From NCBI RefSeq assembly GCF_010092445.1, contig NZ_CP048031.1, positions 930,001 through 994,000 of the forward strand: a stretch of DNA of 64,000 nucleotides, in the 5' to 3' direction. This stretch comes from Shewanella sp. Arc9-LZ (GTDB lineage: Bacteria > Pseudomonadota > Gammaproteobacteria > Enterobacterales > Shewanellaceae). The number at the start of each line of letters is the position of its first letter. The stretch's first letter is position 1. Below are positions 8,998 through 17,411 of this stretch, piece by piece. The position numbers were made by a program, and so were the translations under genes. Under the pieces are notes generated by a model. The model did not search any database, was not told the origin of the DNA, and was given only the letters and a program-made list of their open reading frames with translations.

Positions 8998-9805
8998 GAA
9001 TTTCTCCGATAGGGCTCAGCGATAGACGGTTAACATTAAAATGACAATCGTAACTGGAATAATAAATAGGCGCTGAAAACTTGGGTATGTGAATAATATT
9101 GAGGTTGTATTTTAGTGCCAGCTTGACTGCCAGTTGGCTTGGCGAAGCTAGACTAATAAGATTGTTAGCGCCAAAAAGAACCGCTTTATGGATCAATTCA
9201 CTGCTACAACGACTGGTGATTAATAAGGTATTACATGATGTTTTTTGCGTCGCGGTTGTTTGCCTTATTAACATGCCGATAAGTTTATCGAGTGCATTAT
9301 GACGGCCGATGTCTTCACGACAGGCGATAATGTCGCCTTGTGCTGTTAACGCTAAAGCCGCATGTATCGCACCACTTTGTTGAGCTTTTATTTGGCTGTC
9401 GGCAATACGTTGTTTTAAGGTTTCAAGGTTATTAATGTCAATGGGGCGTGTGACCGGAAGAATAGCTAATTGAGGCAGTGCATGTTCTATTGCTTCAACA
9501 CCGCAGATACCGCAACCTGTTGCACCCACGAGCCGACGTTTTTTACTGTTTAAGGCCGACAGACAACGATTGGCGATAGTCACTTCAACCATAAAGCCGC
9601 TATCTGATGGCGTTATTTGAATGTCATGTATGTCATGATCGTGTTGGATAATGGCTTCGGCAAATAAAAAACCAATCGCAAAATCTTCAATATCATCAGG
9701 GGTGACCATCATCACAGCATAGTTAATCCCGTTAATATTAATGGCGGCAGCCGCTTCCTCTACCAGATGTTCAATGGGGGGCAACCATTTATATGAAGCA
9801 TTCAT
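8990..9805 (-). CDS. fdhD: FdhD, sulfurtransferase needed for formate dehydrogenase
   Basis: A 271-residue FdhD protein. The family transfers sulfur from IscS to the molybdenum cofactor of formate dehydrogenases. The conserved Cys98-Gly-Ile-Cys101 motif (GATGCGICG) is present, and DIGRHNALDKLIG in the second half is the other family signature. It is the first gene of a two-gene leftward operon with the YdeP-like enzyme, which implies that enzyme is its client; the fused formate dehydrogenase at the right edge may be another. A LysR gene is divergent from it. Confidence 0.93.
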   Translation of the reverse strand: MNASYKWLPPIEHLVEEAAAAININGINYAVMMVTPDDIEDFAIGFLFAEAIIQHDHDIHDIQITPSDSGFMVEVTIANRCLSALNSKKRRLVGATGCGICGVEAIEHALPQLAILPVTRPIDINNLETLKQRIADSQIKAQQSGAIHAALALTAQGDIIACREDIGRHNALDKLIGMLIRQTTATQKTSCNTLLITSRCSSELIHKAVLFGANNLISLASPSQLAVKLALKYNLNIIHIPKFSAPIYYSSYDCHFNVNRLSLSPIGEIHV

Positions 9806-9886
9806 GTGTACAGACTCAAAACCGGACGTGGATCACAGTTTAGGGGGCGCTAATACACAAAGCCAATCAAACAAATTTATGCGGTG

Positions 9887-9901
9887 ATAGTTTTTATCTA
9901 T
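9887..9901. promoter_or_regulatory. LysR-type T-N11-A box between fdhD and the LysR gene
   Basis: ATAG-N7-CTAT gives the T-N11-A spacing typical of LysR-family sites. It lies about 40 bases before the LysR start and 80 before fdhD, a normal place for divergent control. A second palindrome, CTATTAATATAG (9898-9909), overlaps it. Confidence 0.45.
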
Positions 9902-9939
9902 TAATATAGTGAAATTGATAGGCAGACTTTGAAGGGCGT

Positions 9940-10839
9940 ATGAACCTGAGACAGTTACATTATTTTTATGAATTAGCGCAGTTTAAGCATTTTGCTAAAG
10001 CAGCCAAAGCTTGCCATATTACCCAGCCGACTTTGTCAGCCAGTATTACTGCGTTGGAAAAAAGCTTTGGTACCGAGCTAGTGGTGCGCGGCAGTCAGTT
10101 TGTTGCGTTAACCGATGCTGGACAGATTGTATTGCGCTATGCAGAAAAAATGCTGTTAGATCAAGCGGCGCTAAAACAAGAATTGAGTGTGTTTAGTGGG
10201 CCATTAATCGGCTCTTTACGGATTGGCATTGTGCCGCAGTCGAGTGTCGATATTATGCCGATAATTAAAGCATTCAACGAGCTGCATTCTAATATTGCCG
10301 TAACGCTCTTGGTGACCACCAATGAAAAGCTGATTGAGCAACTGACTTTGCATCAAATTGATATCGGTTTAGGGTTTGATGAAAACCTTACTGAGGCGAA
10401 TCGTCGCACGTTTCATTTTTATCCGCAGATTGATAATGATATGGCGGTATTATCAACCCAAGCACTTGTTAATCAACTCGACACTACTGCGCTAAGTGAT
10501 AACCGATTAACCCTTAATAATTTGCAACGTTTACCATTGGTGTTGTTGAGCCAAAATATGCAGTTTAGGCAATACATTGATAATGCGATGGCAGAAACGG
10601 ATTTACGCTTTAATGTGGTGTTAGAAACCGATTCGTTATTTCATCTAGTCAGCGCGGTAAAACACAATATTGGCTACGCGATTGTCAGCAGCGGTATTGC
10701 AAAATCAGCTCAGCAGTTATTCAATCTGCATTACCGACAACTGCAAGGTATTGAATCGGGTAATACGGTGTTTATTACCCGCAAATACAGTGTTTCACCT
10801 GCGATGCGCGAATTTGTGAGTCTGATTGAAATGGGGTAA
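9940..10839 (+). CDS. LysR-family transcriptional regulator (probable regulator of fdhD operon)
   Basis: A 299-residue LysR regulator. The N-terminal winged helix-turn-helix is clear (LRQLHYFYELAQFKHFAKAA, then THQ-like ITQPTLSASITALEKSFG), followed by the two-lobed ligand domain from about residue 90. It is transcribed away from fdhD with a T-N11-A box between, so it probably controls the fdhD/YdeP-like pair and itself. The ligand cannot be read from sequence. Confidence 0.9.
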   Translation: MNLRQLHYFYELAQFKHFAKAAKACHITQPTLSASITALEKSFGTELVVRGSQFVALTDAGQIVLRYAEKMLLDQAALKQELSVFSGPLIGSLRIGIVPQSSVDIMPIIKAFNELHSNIAVTLLVTTNEKLIEQLTLHQIDIGLGFDENLTEANRRTFHFYPQIDNDMAVLSTQALVNQLDTTALSDNRLTLNNLQRLPLVLLSQNMQFRQYIDNAMAETDLRFNVVLETDSLFHLVSAVKHNIGYAIVSSGIAKSAQQLFNLHYRQLQGIESGNTVFITRKYSVSPAMREFVSLIEMG

Positions 10840-10845
10840 TTTTTG

Positions 10846-10961
10846 CAGGTGTTTTGCCGTTAAAGCATCATGCTAGCAAACTCAGATAGGCGTGGATATT
10901 GTTAATATCGCATCATTCAACTTGGCTGGTGGCATCTTAACGGCAGCAAAGATAACACCTG
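10846..10961. repeat. Long imperfect inverted repeat downstream of the LysR gene
   Basis: CAGGTGTT...GCCGTTAA near 10846-10863 pairs with TTAACGGC...AACACCTG near 10938-10961. In the middle sits a small perfect hairpin, GATATT-GTT-AATATC (10895-10909). The result is a branched structure of about 115 bases that could be a folded transcript end or a small palindromic repeat element. Confidence 0.45.
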
Positions 10962-10994
10962 TTAATGACAACGCTGCTTTTTGGGTGTCATAGC

Positions 10995-11050
10995 TGTCCT
11001 AAAATTACTGTCCTGAAATTGATGTCCTAAAATTGATGTCTTAAATGATT
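10995..11050. repeat. Four tandem copies of a 14-bp repeat upstream of atcJ
   Basis: Units such as TGTCCTAAAATTGA run 10995-11008, 11009-11022, 11023-11036 and a diverged copy at 11037-11050. They end about 23 bases before the -35 box of the atcJ promoter. Confidence 0.8.
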
Positions 11051-11072
11051 GCAACTTAACTTGGGTTTATGT

Positions 11073-11102
11073 TTGCTGCAAGCCTGTGATTGTTGATATA
11101 AT
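11073..11102 (+). promoter_or_regulatory. Sigma-70 promoter of the atc operon
   Basis: TTGCTG (11073-11078) and a perfect TATAAT (11097-11102) with an 18-bp spacer. The predicted start near 11109 leaves an untranslated leader of about 69 bases before atcJ. Confidence 0.6.
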
Positions 11103-11177
11103 AGCGGGCTAAAAAATTTATCTATTTACAGACTTTTTTATCTCGCAATCACTGCCACATCGCCTGCAGGAATAACT

Positions 11178-11462
11178 ATGATTAACCACTTTAGCGTACT
11201 GGGCGTCAGAGCCAATGCCAAAGAAGATGACATAAAAAAAGCCTATAAACGTTTATCGAATAAGTACCATCCTGACAAATTACTTGGGGCGTCTGATGAT
11301 GAAAAGCAACAAGCATCTGTCCAGCTCCAACGAGTCAAAAAAGCTTACGAAGTGTTGTCAGATAAAAAGCAGAGAAATGCTTTTATCAATGATTTTAACA
11401 ACGTAATTGTTACCGATCCCACAGCCGCTATGCGCGAGTTGTGGGACGAATATTATTCCTGA
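11178..11462 (+). CDS. atcJ: AtcJ, short J-domain co-chaperone
   Basis: A 94-residue protein that is almost only a J domain. The His31-Pro-Asp33 motif that stimulates DnaK ATPase is intact, with helix II (KKAYKRLSNKY) and helix III (QRVKKAYEVLSDKKQRNAF) around it. There is no Gly/Phe or zinc-finger part. A short acidic/aromatic tail ends LWDEYYS. Size, tail and the three downstream genes match AtcJ of Shewanella oneidensis, reported as essential for growth at low temperature, where the C-terminal extension contacts AtcC. Assignment rests on this match in layout, recalled without a search. Confidence 0.85.
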   Translation: MINHFSVLGVRANAKEDDIKKAYKRLSNKYHPDKLLGASDDEKQQASVQLQRVKKAYEVLSDKKQRNAFINDFNNVIVTDPTAAMRELWDEYYS

Positions 11463-11469
11463 GTATCCC

Positions 11470-11997
11470 ATGGCTAAACATCTTAATATCTCACGCATTA
11501 ATGAGCTAAAAAATAATGCCAATGACAATATAGAATCTTACAACGACCCTGATACGCCAAATGCACTGGCAAAGTTTACCAGCCAAATCAGAGAGATATT
11601 GTTGGCCGATCCTGGGATGCTAGATTCAGTCCCTGAATATTTACCTGTTGCACTTTATGAAAGAGTTAAGTTCTCGCCTGAGTCAAAGCGCCAATGGGCA
11701 CATTGGATTAGCTTGAATATTCACCCAAGCTGGGATGAATTTAAAACGACGATTGCGTTTAACAACGCCGATCTACCTCTGGCGCTTGCGGTACGCAAAT
11801 ATAACGAAGATTTGCTCATTGAAAGTTGTGCCGTGGTGTATCTGTTAGAGACTCAGGGAGATACAGCGCCCAAGCCTGAGGAAGATGATTCTGATGGTCT
11901 TCATGAGCATGAACGTGATGAAAACGATGATGACGACACGGACTATGATAGCGATGAAGAAGGTTATTATGACCAATATGACGAGGATATCGAATGA
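11470..11997 (+). CDS. atcA: AtcA, acidic-tailed cold-adaptation protein
   Basis: Starting at the ATG at 11470 (7 bases after atcJ) the product has 175 residues; the longer frame from 11407 overlaps atcJ and is unlikely. The first 125 residues look helical, with no motif I recognise. The last 40 are dominated by Asp and Glu (DENDDDDTDYDSDEEG), a probably disordered, highly charged tail. It overlaps atcB by four bases (ATGA), so translation is coupled. The name follows operon position; the biochemical role is not established here. Confidence 0.75.
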   Translation: MAKHLNISRINELKNNANDNIESYNDPDTPNALAKFTSQIREILLADPGMLDSVPEYLPVALYERVKFSPESKRQWAHWISLNIHPSWDEFKTTIAFNNADLPLALAVRKYNEDLLIESCAVVYLLETQGDTAPKPEEDDSDGLHEHERDENDDDDTDYDSDEEGYYDQYDEDIE

Positions 11998-12749
11998 ACA
12001 GTCTCATTGAAATAACCGCAGCTGAAATACAAGAGCTGGCTAATGTTGAGCCTAAACAGGCCAGCAAGAGATTTGAATTGATTGCATCGTCGATGTCAGA
12101 TGATCAGTTGGTTGAAGTTATCGAGAAAATGGATATCGTTACGTTGACACAAATTAACAGTCAGCATGATATTTCGTGTCCATCGATTATGTCTGAGTTA
12201 ATGACCCCAGAACAGATCCGCGACATTGTCTGCCAGCAGCCACTTTATTGGGAAGAAAAAATCAAGAGTAATGCCGAAGAGTTAATGCAGCATACTTTTG
12301 ACTTTATGACTTATCTGATTCGAATCCAAGACAATGAAGAGAAACAAACTGCTATTTTAGAGTGTTTGGCTGAAGATCCTGCTGCGCTGTTTTATCTATC
12401 GATTCCGTTTATCGAGCTTATTTTAGGCGGTACCAGCAGTGATGACGATGAGATCAACGACACTTTTGATGATGAAGCGGATGAAGAAACCGTGGGTTAC
12501 TCCGATTGGCAAGCCGACGAAGAGGCACACAGTCTTAGCATCGATGACCCGCGCAGTTTATTAGCATTGATCCGCGATCGAGCGCCTAATGTTGAAAAGG
12601 CGATTAAGAACATGCTGCGTAACACCGGCTCTGATTGGCAGTTAATTATTAGCCAGTTTGCCAGTGAGTTAGTGATACAGGCGAAAGAAAAGAACCAAGT
12701 CACCGACGAGTATGCTGAAGTTGATGACATGTTTAGCTTTCTTGATTAA
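11994..12749 (+). CDS. atcB: AtcB, cold-adaptation protein
   Basis: A 251-residue, mostly helical, acidic protein without signal peptide or membrane segment. A central stretch (about residues 145-180) is very rich in Asp/Glu, and the C-terminus ends DMFSFLD. I recognise no catalytic motif. It is coupled to atcA by an ATGA overlap and is 11 bases from atcC. The Shewanella AtcB protein has, as I recall, been reported to contact RNA polymerase; that is literature, not visible here. Confidence 0.75.
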   Translation: MNSLIEITAAEIQELANVEPKQASKRFELIASSMSDDQLVEVIEKMDIVTLTQINSQHDISCPSIMSELMTPEQIRDIVCQQPLYWEEKIKSNAEELMQHTFDFMTYLIRIQDNEEKQTAILECLAEDPAALFYLSIPFIELILGGTSSDDDEINDTFDDEADEETVGYSDWQADEEAHSLSIDDPRSLLALIRDRAPNVEKAIKNMLRNTGSDWQLIISQFASELVIQAKEKNQVTDEYAEVDDMFSFLD

Positions 12750-12760
12750 GGGTTCTGCAA

Positions 12761-13654
12761 ATGCAATTGGTATTACGTGACGAAAATCAGGGTCCCTATC
12801 TGAGTCGGGTGTTGGCTTATGGCCGAACCGAAGAATTGCTCAGTAATGAGCAATTGGGACAGATCAAAGCGAAAGCCATTTTGATGAGCCTTAAGTTCGC
12901 TGATAAGTTTTATAACAAGTATAAAATGCATTTGCTTGAAGAAGCTGCGCAAGATGTTATCGGCATTGTTAGCATTGGCTTAATGGCATTATCGGACCAA
13001 AGTCAGGCTAATGCTATACGGTTGCTACTGACTGATGACGGCGTAGTTAAGTCGTTCCAGAAGGGCTGGGGAATGCTAACTAAAGTTAGCCAACACAGGC
13101 TTCATGGTAAATCTGTTTATGGTGACGTAGATAAAGTGTTGCTTGATCAAGTGTCGAGTCCACCTGATTGTGACGAATGGCAAGGCTGGGCTTACTACCA
13201 AGAAGCATTAGCTGAGCATAATCGCCAGCAATCTATTAATGCCTTATTGGCTCAGTTCTACATTGTCGGCACTTTTGATCCAATGGATTATATCAATCTA
13301 GAAAGTACTCTGGCAGAAGCCGTGTTATATCGGATATTTTTTGACGGTAAAAAAGTCCGTCAAGATCTTAAACGCCGCATGGCTCGTATAGAACTTAAAG
13401 ATGAATGGTTTAACCTCGAATTTATCGAGCTACAAACTAAGGTGGCTTTGGCCGAGTTACCTAACGAGCTTGCTGATGCAATTCGTTTAGATTTAGGTAA
13501 GCATTTTAACGCAGCATTGTTGCGGACCCTGCATTTCTCTCGAAGTTATCAAGAGTTGGCCATTCAAAATGCCTCTCCTGAACGATTGGAGCGCCTGGAA
13601 TACAAAGAAGGCTTAATTGGTCTACTTGGTTGGCCAATCTATATCGACATGTAG
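12761..13654 (+). CDS. atcC: AtcC, cold-adaptation protein, partner of AtcJ
   Basis: The last gene of the atc operon, 297 residues, soluble and helical, with no enzyme motif I can identify. It closes with a hydrophobic GLLGWPIYIDM. AtcC is the reported direct partner of the AtcJ C-terminal tail, which would recruit DnaK to this complex. A strong terminator follows 10 bases after the stop codon, so the operon has exactly four genes. Confidence 0.75.
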   Translation: MQLVLRDENQGPYLSRVLAYGRTEELLSNEQLGQIKAKAILMSLKFADKFYNKYKMHLLEEAAQDVIGIVSIGLMALSDQSQANAIRLLLTDDGVVKSFQKGWGMLTKVSQHRLHGKSVYGDVDKVLLDQVSSPPDCDEWQGWAYYQEALAEHNRQQSINALLAQFYIVGTFDPMDYINLESTLAEAVLYRIFFDGKKVRQDLKRRMARIELKDEWFNLEFIELQTKVALAELPNELADAIRLDLGKHFNAALLRTLHFSRSYQELAIQNASPERLERLEYKEGLIGLLGWPIYIDM

Positions 13655-13663
13655 TTTAGCTTT

Positions 13664-13695
13664 AGGAAGCTTGCGAGTGAGCAAGCTTCCTTCAT
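13664..13695 (+). terminator. Rho-independent terminator of the atc operon
   Basis: AGGAAGCTTGC (13664-13674) pairs perfectly with 13681-13691 across a GAGTGA loop. The following tail, TTCATTT, is only moderately T-rich. Confidence 0.82.
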
Positions 13696-14157
13696 TTACT
13701 GATTATGTCTGCCATTATTTACTTCCCTATTGCGCAGCACCATAAAATCTCTCGTTACCGTGATGTTGTACATTATATTTATACTCTGCTTTGAGTTAAC
13801 AACGTTTTAATCCTATCTAATACCTATTTAAAATTACTTTTTTCAACTCAATCATTTCATATTGCATTTGTTACAAATACTGTTACCTCCCTATTCAACA
13901 CTGACTTAATGGTTAACTTATTCATATAGCACAACATATGTGAGTGCATCTTCTGCTATCCGATCGATACAGAGGTGTGGATAGTGTGGAGCCAATGGTA
14001 TTAACGTCCACTGATGAAACGACTCGGTTATGGATTATCAAATGATTTTTGATAATGTTTACCTTTTGTGGTGGTTCATTGGTAGTCATAATCCCAGTAA
14101 TATAAGGCTTTGCTGATAAAGATCGTTAAAGTCGGCTATATTCTAAAAGGGCGTGGT
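13696..14157. other. Intergenic stretch without recognised features
   Basis: About 460 AT-rich bases between the atc terminator and the VOC gene. I find no ORF with a ribosome-binding site, no tRNA-like fold and no clear repeat. The promoter of the VOC gene should lie near the right end. Confidence 0.4.
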
Positions 14158-14562
14158 ATGAATATTCGCTTTGATCATTTGTCACTAAGTGCTAGAAATC
14201 CGCAAAAAATGAGCGATTTTCTGGTGGAGCTATTAGATTTAACCGTTGGTGATCGGCCTAATCTTGAGTTTTCTGGTTATTTTTTATTTGCCGGTGACAA
14301 AGATGTGATACATATTTTTGCTAACCAGCAGGCAGAGGTAAGCTATCAACTGTCGCAAAATGAGCAACAGCAAAATATTGTTCATCATGTGAGTTTTTTC
14401 AGTGATGACTATCAAGATGTCATGGCAAGAATTGCCAAACTGGGCCTGCGTTATTCTATGAGTGAAGTGCCGGGAACGTCGGTTAAACAAATTTTTGTTC
14501 GCGGCCCTGAAGGGCTCATTATTGAAATCCAAGCCTTGCCGAACGGCGAGTGCGGTTTGTAG
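14158..14562 (+). CDS. VOC-superfamily (glyoxalase/bleomycin-resistance-like) protein
   Basis: A 134-residue single-module VOC protein from the ATG at 14158, which has AAAGGG upstream; a TTG start at 14110 has none. Likely metal-binding residues fall at the usual places: His7 (RFDHLSL), His76/77 (VHHVSFF) and Glu123 (LIIEIQ). Two beta-alpha-beta-beta-beta halves can be traced, so it probably dimerises. VOC members include glyoxalases, dioxygenases and drug-binding proteins; the sequence alone does not decide. Confidence 0.8.
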   Translation: MNIRFDHLSLSARNPQKMSDFLVELLDLTVGDRPNLEFSGYFLFAGDKDVIHIFANQQAEVSYQLSQNEQQQNIVHHVSFFSDDYQDVMARIAKLGLRYSMSEVPGTSVKQIFVRGPEGLIIEIQALPNGECGL

Positions 14563-14814
14563 TTGTGTATAGTATTGGTTTTGTGTCATATTTATCATTA
14601 AGTTATGTTGTTAGTACGTCATTGTAGAGAGTGATGATCGACAGTGAAAATCGATATTGATTGTTGATAATCATTGTCGATAGTGAAAATTGCTAGCGTC
14701 TTGATAGGGTTAATTGTACATCTGCATTTTCTGTTAGTTGTTAACGCGTTAACTGTTCTTTGGGCCGAGTCTGCTGCCTATTCCATCTTTGTTTAATTGT
14801 TCTTAGGATCCAAT

Positions 14815-16044
14815 ATGCTGAGTAGCTTACGTGCTTATCGTTCGTCCATTATTTTACTGAGTGCCTTACTGCTGGGCGGATTGTTTGGTGGGTTATTTCC
14901 TGAATGGGCTATCAAGCTTAAGCCTATTGGACAAATATTTCTCAATCTACTGTTTATGATCATCGTACCTTTGGTTGCTGTGAGTGTGATGTCATCTATT
15001 GCTCACATGACCGATTTAAAGAAATTAGGCGCGATACTGGTGTCTATTATGGCTGTGTCGATTGTCATGGCGATTATTCCGTCAGTGGGCGTGGTGTTGT
15101 TGGCATTAGCATATGATCCCGCGCAAGGGGTGACATTAGACTTAGCCAATACCGTTGATTCTGCCTCGGGTAGCATGGACTTTGTCAGCTTACTCACAAC
15201 TAACGATTTTGTCGGACTACTCTCTAAATCAAACATATTAGCATTGATTATTATGTCGGTGATTGGCGGTGTGGCCATTGGTCAATCCGGTGAAGATGGC
15301 CAGAGAGTGGGGCGCATGCTCGACAGTTTAAATACCGTGATCATGAAAGTGATTTCGATATTAATGTATGTGGCTCCAATTGGGCTAGGTGCTTATTTTG
15401 CCGCGACTATGGCTAGTCAAGATACTGAATTAATGGGGACATTTGCTCGAGCGGTGGGGTTGTTTTTTGTGGCGATGGCTATTTACCTAACGTTAGGTTC
15501 GACGTTATATGCGTGGATTGGCGGTGGTGCACAAGGTGTGAAACGTTTTTGGCAACATATGCTTGAACCTGCTGTGACGGCATTAGGCACTAGCTCGTCG
15601 TTAGCAACGTTACCTGTGACTATTCGCAGTGCGGCTAAAATGGGCCTAAATGAGCAAATTGCCGAGATTAGCTTACCGTTACTAGTGAATCTCAATAAAG
15701 GCGGTGCAGCGGCTATTACCGCACTAAAAATCGTGTTTATTTATTCGTTATTAGGTCTCGATTTTACGACCGATGTATTTATGCTGACGATTTTGATTTC
15801 GGTATTATCGGCATTTATCATTGGCGGAGTACCGGGCGGGGCATTTTTAGGTGAAATCTTTATTGTGACCACCTTAGGTTTACCGATGGAAGTGATCCCT
15901 ATTTTAGTGGTCATAGGGGCCATTACCGATGCGGCTTCAACGGTGGTTAATGTGGTACATGATTTAACCGCAACGCAAATTATTGAGCGCATTAATGGTA
16001 AGCATTATATTGTGGATGCGCCAGCGAGTCGCTTACAAGAGTAA
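14815..16044 (+). CDS. Dicarboxylate/amino acid:cation symporter (DAACS family)
   Basis: Inner-membrane symporter of 409 residues with about eight membrane helices and two re-entrant loops. Family markers are the Ser-rich loop ALGTSSSLATLPVT (about residues 262-275) and DAASTVVNVVHDLTATQ near the C-terminus. The family (GltP/GltS/DctA-like) takes up glutamate, aspartate or C4-dicarboxylates with Na+ or H+. I start at the ATG at 14815, with TTAGGA upstream, not the TTG at 14797. It is a single gene with a 250-base leader region, and its substrate is uncertain. Confidence 0.9.
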   Translation: MLSSLRAYRSSIILLSALLLGGLFGGLFPEWAIKLKPIGQIFLNLLFMIIVPLVAVSVMSSIAHMTDLKKLGAILVSIMAVSIVMAIIPSVGVVLLALAYDPAQGVTLDLANTVDSASGSMDFVSLLTTNDFVGLLSKSNILALIIMSVIGGVAIGQSGEDGQRVGRMLDSLNTVIMKVISILMYVAPIGLGAYFAATMASQDTELMGTFARAVGLFFVAMAIYLTLGSTLYAWIGGGAQGVKRFWQHMLEPAVTALGTSSSLATLPVTIRSAAKMGLNEQIAEISLPLLVNLNKGGAAAITALKIVFIYSLLGLDFTTDVFMLTILISVLSAFIIGGVPGGAFLGEIFIVTTLGLPMEVIPILVVIGAITDAASTVVNVVHDLTATQIIERINGKHYIVDAPASRLQE

Positions 16045-16084
16045 GATTCAATATTCTGTTAATTGTTAATTGTTCTTTATCCTA

Positions 16085-17278
16085 CTAAGCCGCTGCTACA
16101 CAGTTTCGCCCGCCAGATTTTGCTGAATATAAGGCTTTGTCTGCGCGGTCAAGCAAGCTGTGAGCCGTGTCTTCTACTCTATACTGGGCGACACCTAAGC
16201 TAATTGTCAGTTCCATTGCTTGAATATTTTGCATGGCAATATACAGCCTTAACCTTTCGGTTAACTCAACAGCATCTGCCAATGTCGTGTTGGGTAAAAC
16301 CACCACAAATTCTTCGCCGCCCCAGCGTGCTAATAAATCGTCGCTACGCATTTGGTTTTGTAATAATTGCGCGAGTTGGCATAGCACTTTGTCTCCGAAT
16401 AAATGGCCGTGATTATCATTAATTTGTTTAAAATGATCGATGTCGATAATTGCTACCGAAATAGGGTATTGAGTGGCAGCTTGTTTACTGAGTAAATCTT
16501 GAGTTGTTTGATGGTTTTTCAGCGGATGGTCATCCGCATAAGGTTGGTAAATAATCGGTGCTTCGTCTGTTCGTTTTGTCGCGTTAGCGCTTTCTGTTGC
16601 CATGGGCGCATTGGCTGCTGGTGTGGTCAGTAGAGTATCAAGCGCAAAATCGAGTTTTTCACGGTTATACAGTCCGGTGAGTTTATCTGTTTCAGCCATT
16701 TTTTGGATTTCTAAATTACGCAGAGCCAGTTTTTTATAAGCTGAAAAACGGGTTTTTTCGTAAAATCTAAACAGTAAAATTTGTGCAATACACACTTCAA
16801 TAACGTTAAATAATGAGCCGGTGCTAAAGGCCACTGGCTGAGGGTCTTGCGTTTGCAGGTAAACAATAAAAGCACACACACTAAAGCAGATGCATGAAAT
16901 AAATGTGCCCCATGTTCGACCGATAAGAAAAAATGAAAAAGGCGGAATAAGCGTCGCCCAAAACAGTGAATGAGAATACCCTTTGGCTGATATCACAAAT
17001 AGCATAATTAAACTGGCTACCATGAGAGTGACAGCCCATGCGGTTATCTTTACATGACCCGTGCGACGAAAACGACAGTAAATACCCAATGAGATAACTA
17101 AGCCTGAACCGTCGAGCAAGGCATATTGATAACCTTCAAAATAGAATAGGTTGATCAGGGTAAGAATGAGAAAGTAACTCGTGGTAATGAGCAACGAATG
17201 TTCGATTAAGCGAATGCGCCAATAATCTGGGTGATCAGGCGGATACTGAGGGAATTGTTTGTACCAAAATTTAATCAT
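16085..17278 (-). CDS. Membrane-bound diguanylate cyclase (GGDEF)
   Basis: About 397 residues. The N-terminal 200 residues form about six membrane helices; a GGDEF domain follows. The active-site motif is WGGEEF, and RSDD lies exactly five residues before it, so the RxxD inhibitory site for c-di-GMP feedback is present. It should be an active cyclase. An insert rich in Thr/Ala/Gln (TTPAANAPMATESANATK) splits the early part of the GGDEF domain and is unusual. I favour the ATG at 17278, which has GGAAG upstream, over the one at 17299. Confidence 0.88.
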   Translation of the reverse strand: MIKFWYKQFPQYPPDHPDYWRIRLIEHSLLITTSYFLILTLINLFYFEGYQYALLDGSGLVISLGIYCRFRRTGHVKITAWAVTLMVASLIMLFVISAKGYSHSLFWATLIPPFSFFLIGRTWGTFISCICFSVCAFIVYLQTQDPQPVAFSTGSLFNVIEVCIAQILLFRFYEKTRFSAYKKLALRNLEIQKMAETDKLTGLYNREKLDFALDTLLTTPAANAPMATESANATKRTDEAPIIYQPYADDHPLKNHQTTQDLLSKQAATQYPISVAIIDIDHFKQINDNHGHLFGDKVLCQLAQLLQNQMRSDDLLARWGGEEFVVVLPNTTLADAVELTERLRLYIAMQNIQAMELTISLGVAQYRVEDTAHSLLDRADKALYSAKSGGRNCVAAA

Positions 17279-17381
17279 AAGCAACTTCCGAGGTGACATT
17301 CAGTGAACGTTAATCTTTGTATCTTGATAACCGTATCATTCAATCCTTGATAAGTGATAACTAAGCATAGGTAAAATTTAA

Positions 17382-17411
17382 AAAATAACCGTCTATTTAG
17401 GCGGTTATTTT
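17382..17411. terminator. Terminator-like hairpin upstream of the diguanylate cyclase gene
   Basis: AAAATAACCG (17382-17391) pairs perfectly with 17402-17411, with A residues before and T residues within the right arm. No gene in either direction obviously needs it. Confidence 0.55.

Noticed and set aside
11407..11469. Longer N-terminus for AtcA
   Set aside because: It would overlap the end of atcJ and lacks a start signal; the ATG at 11470 gives the expected arrangement.
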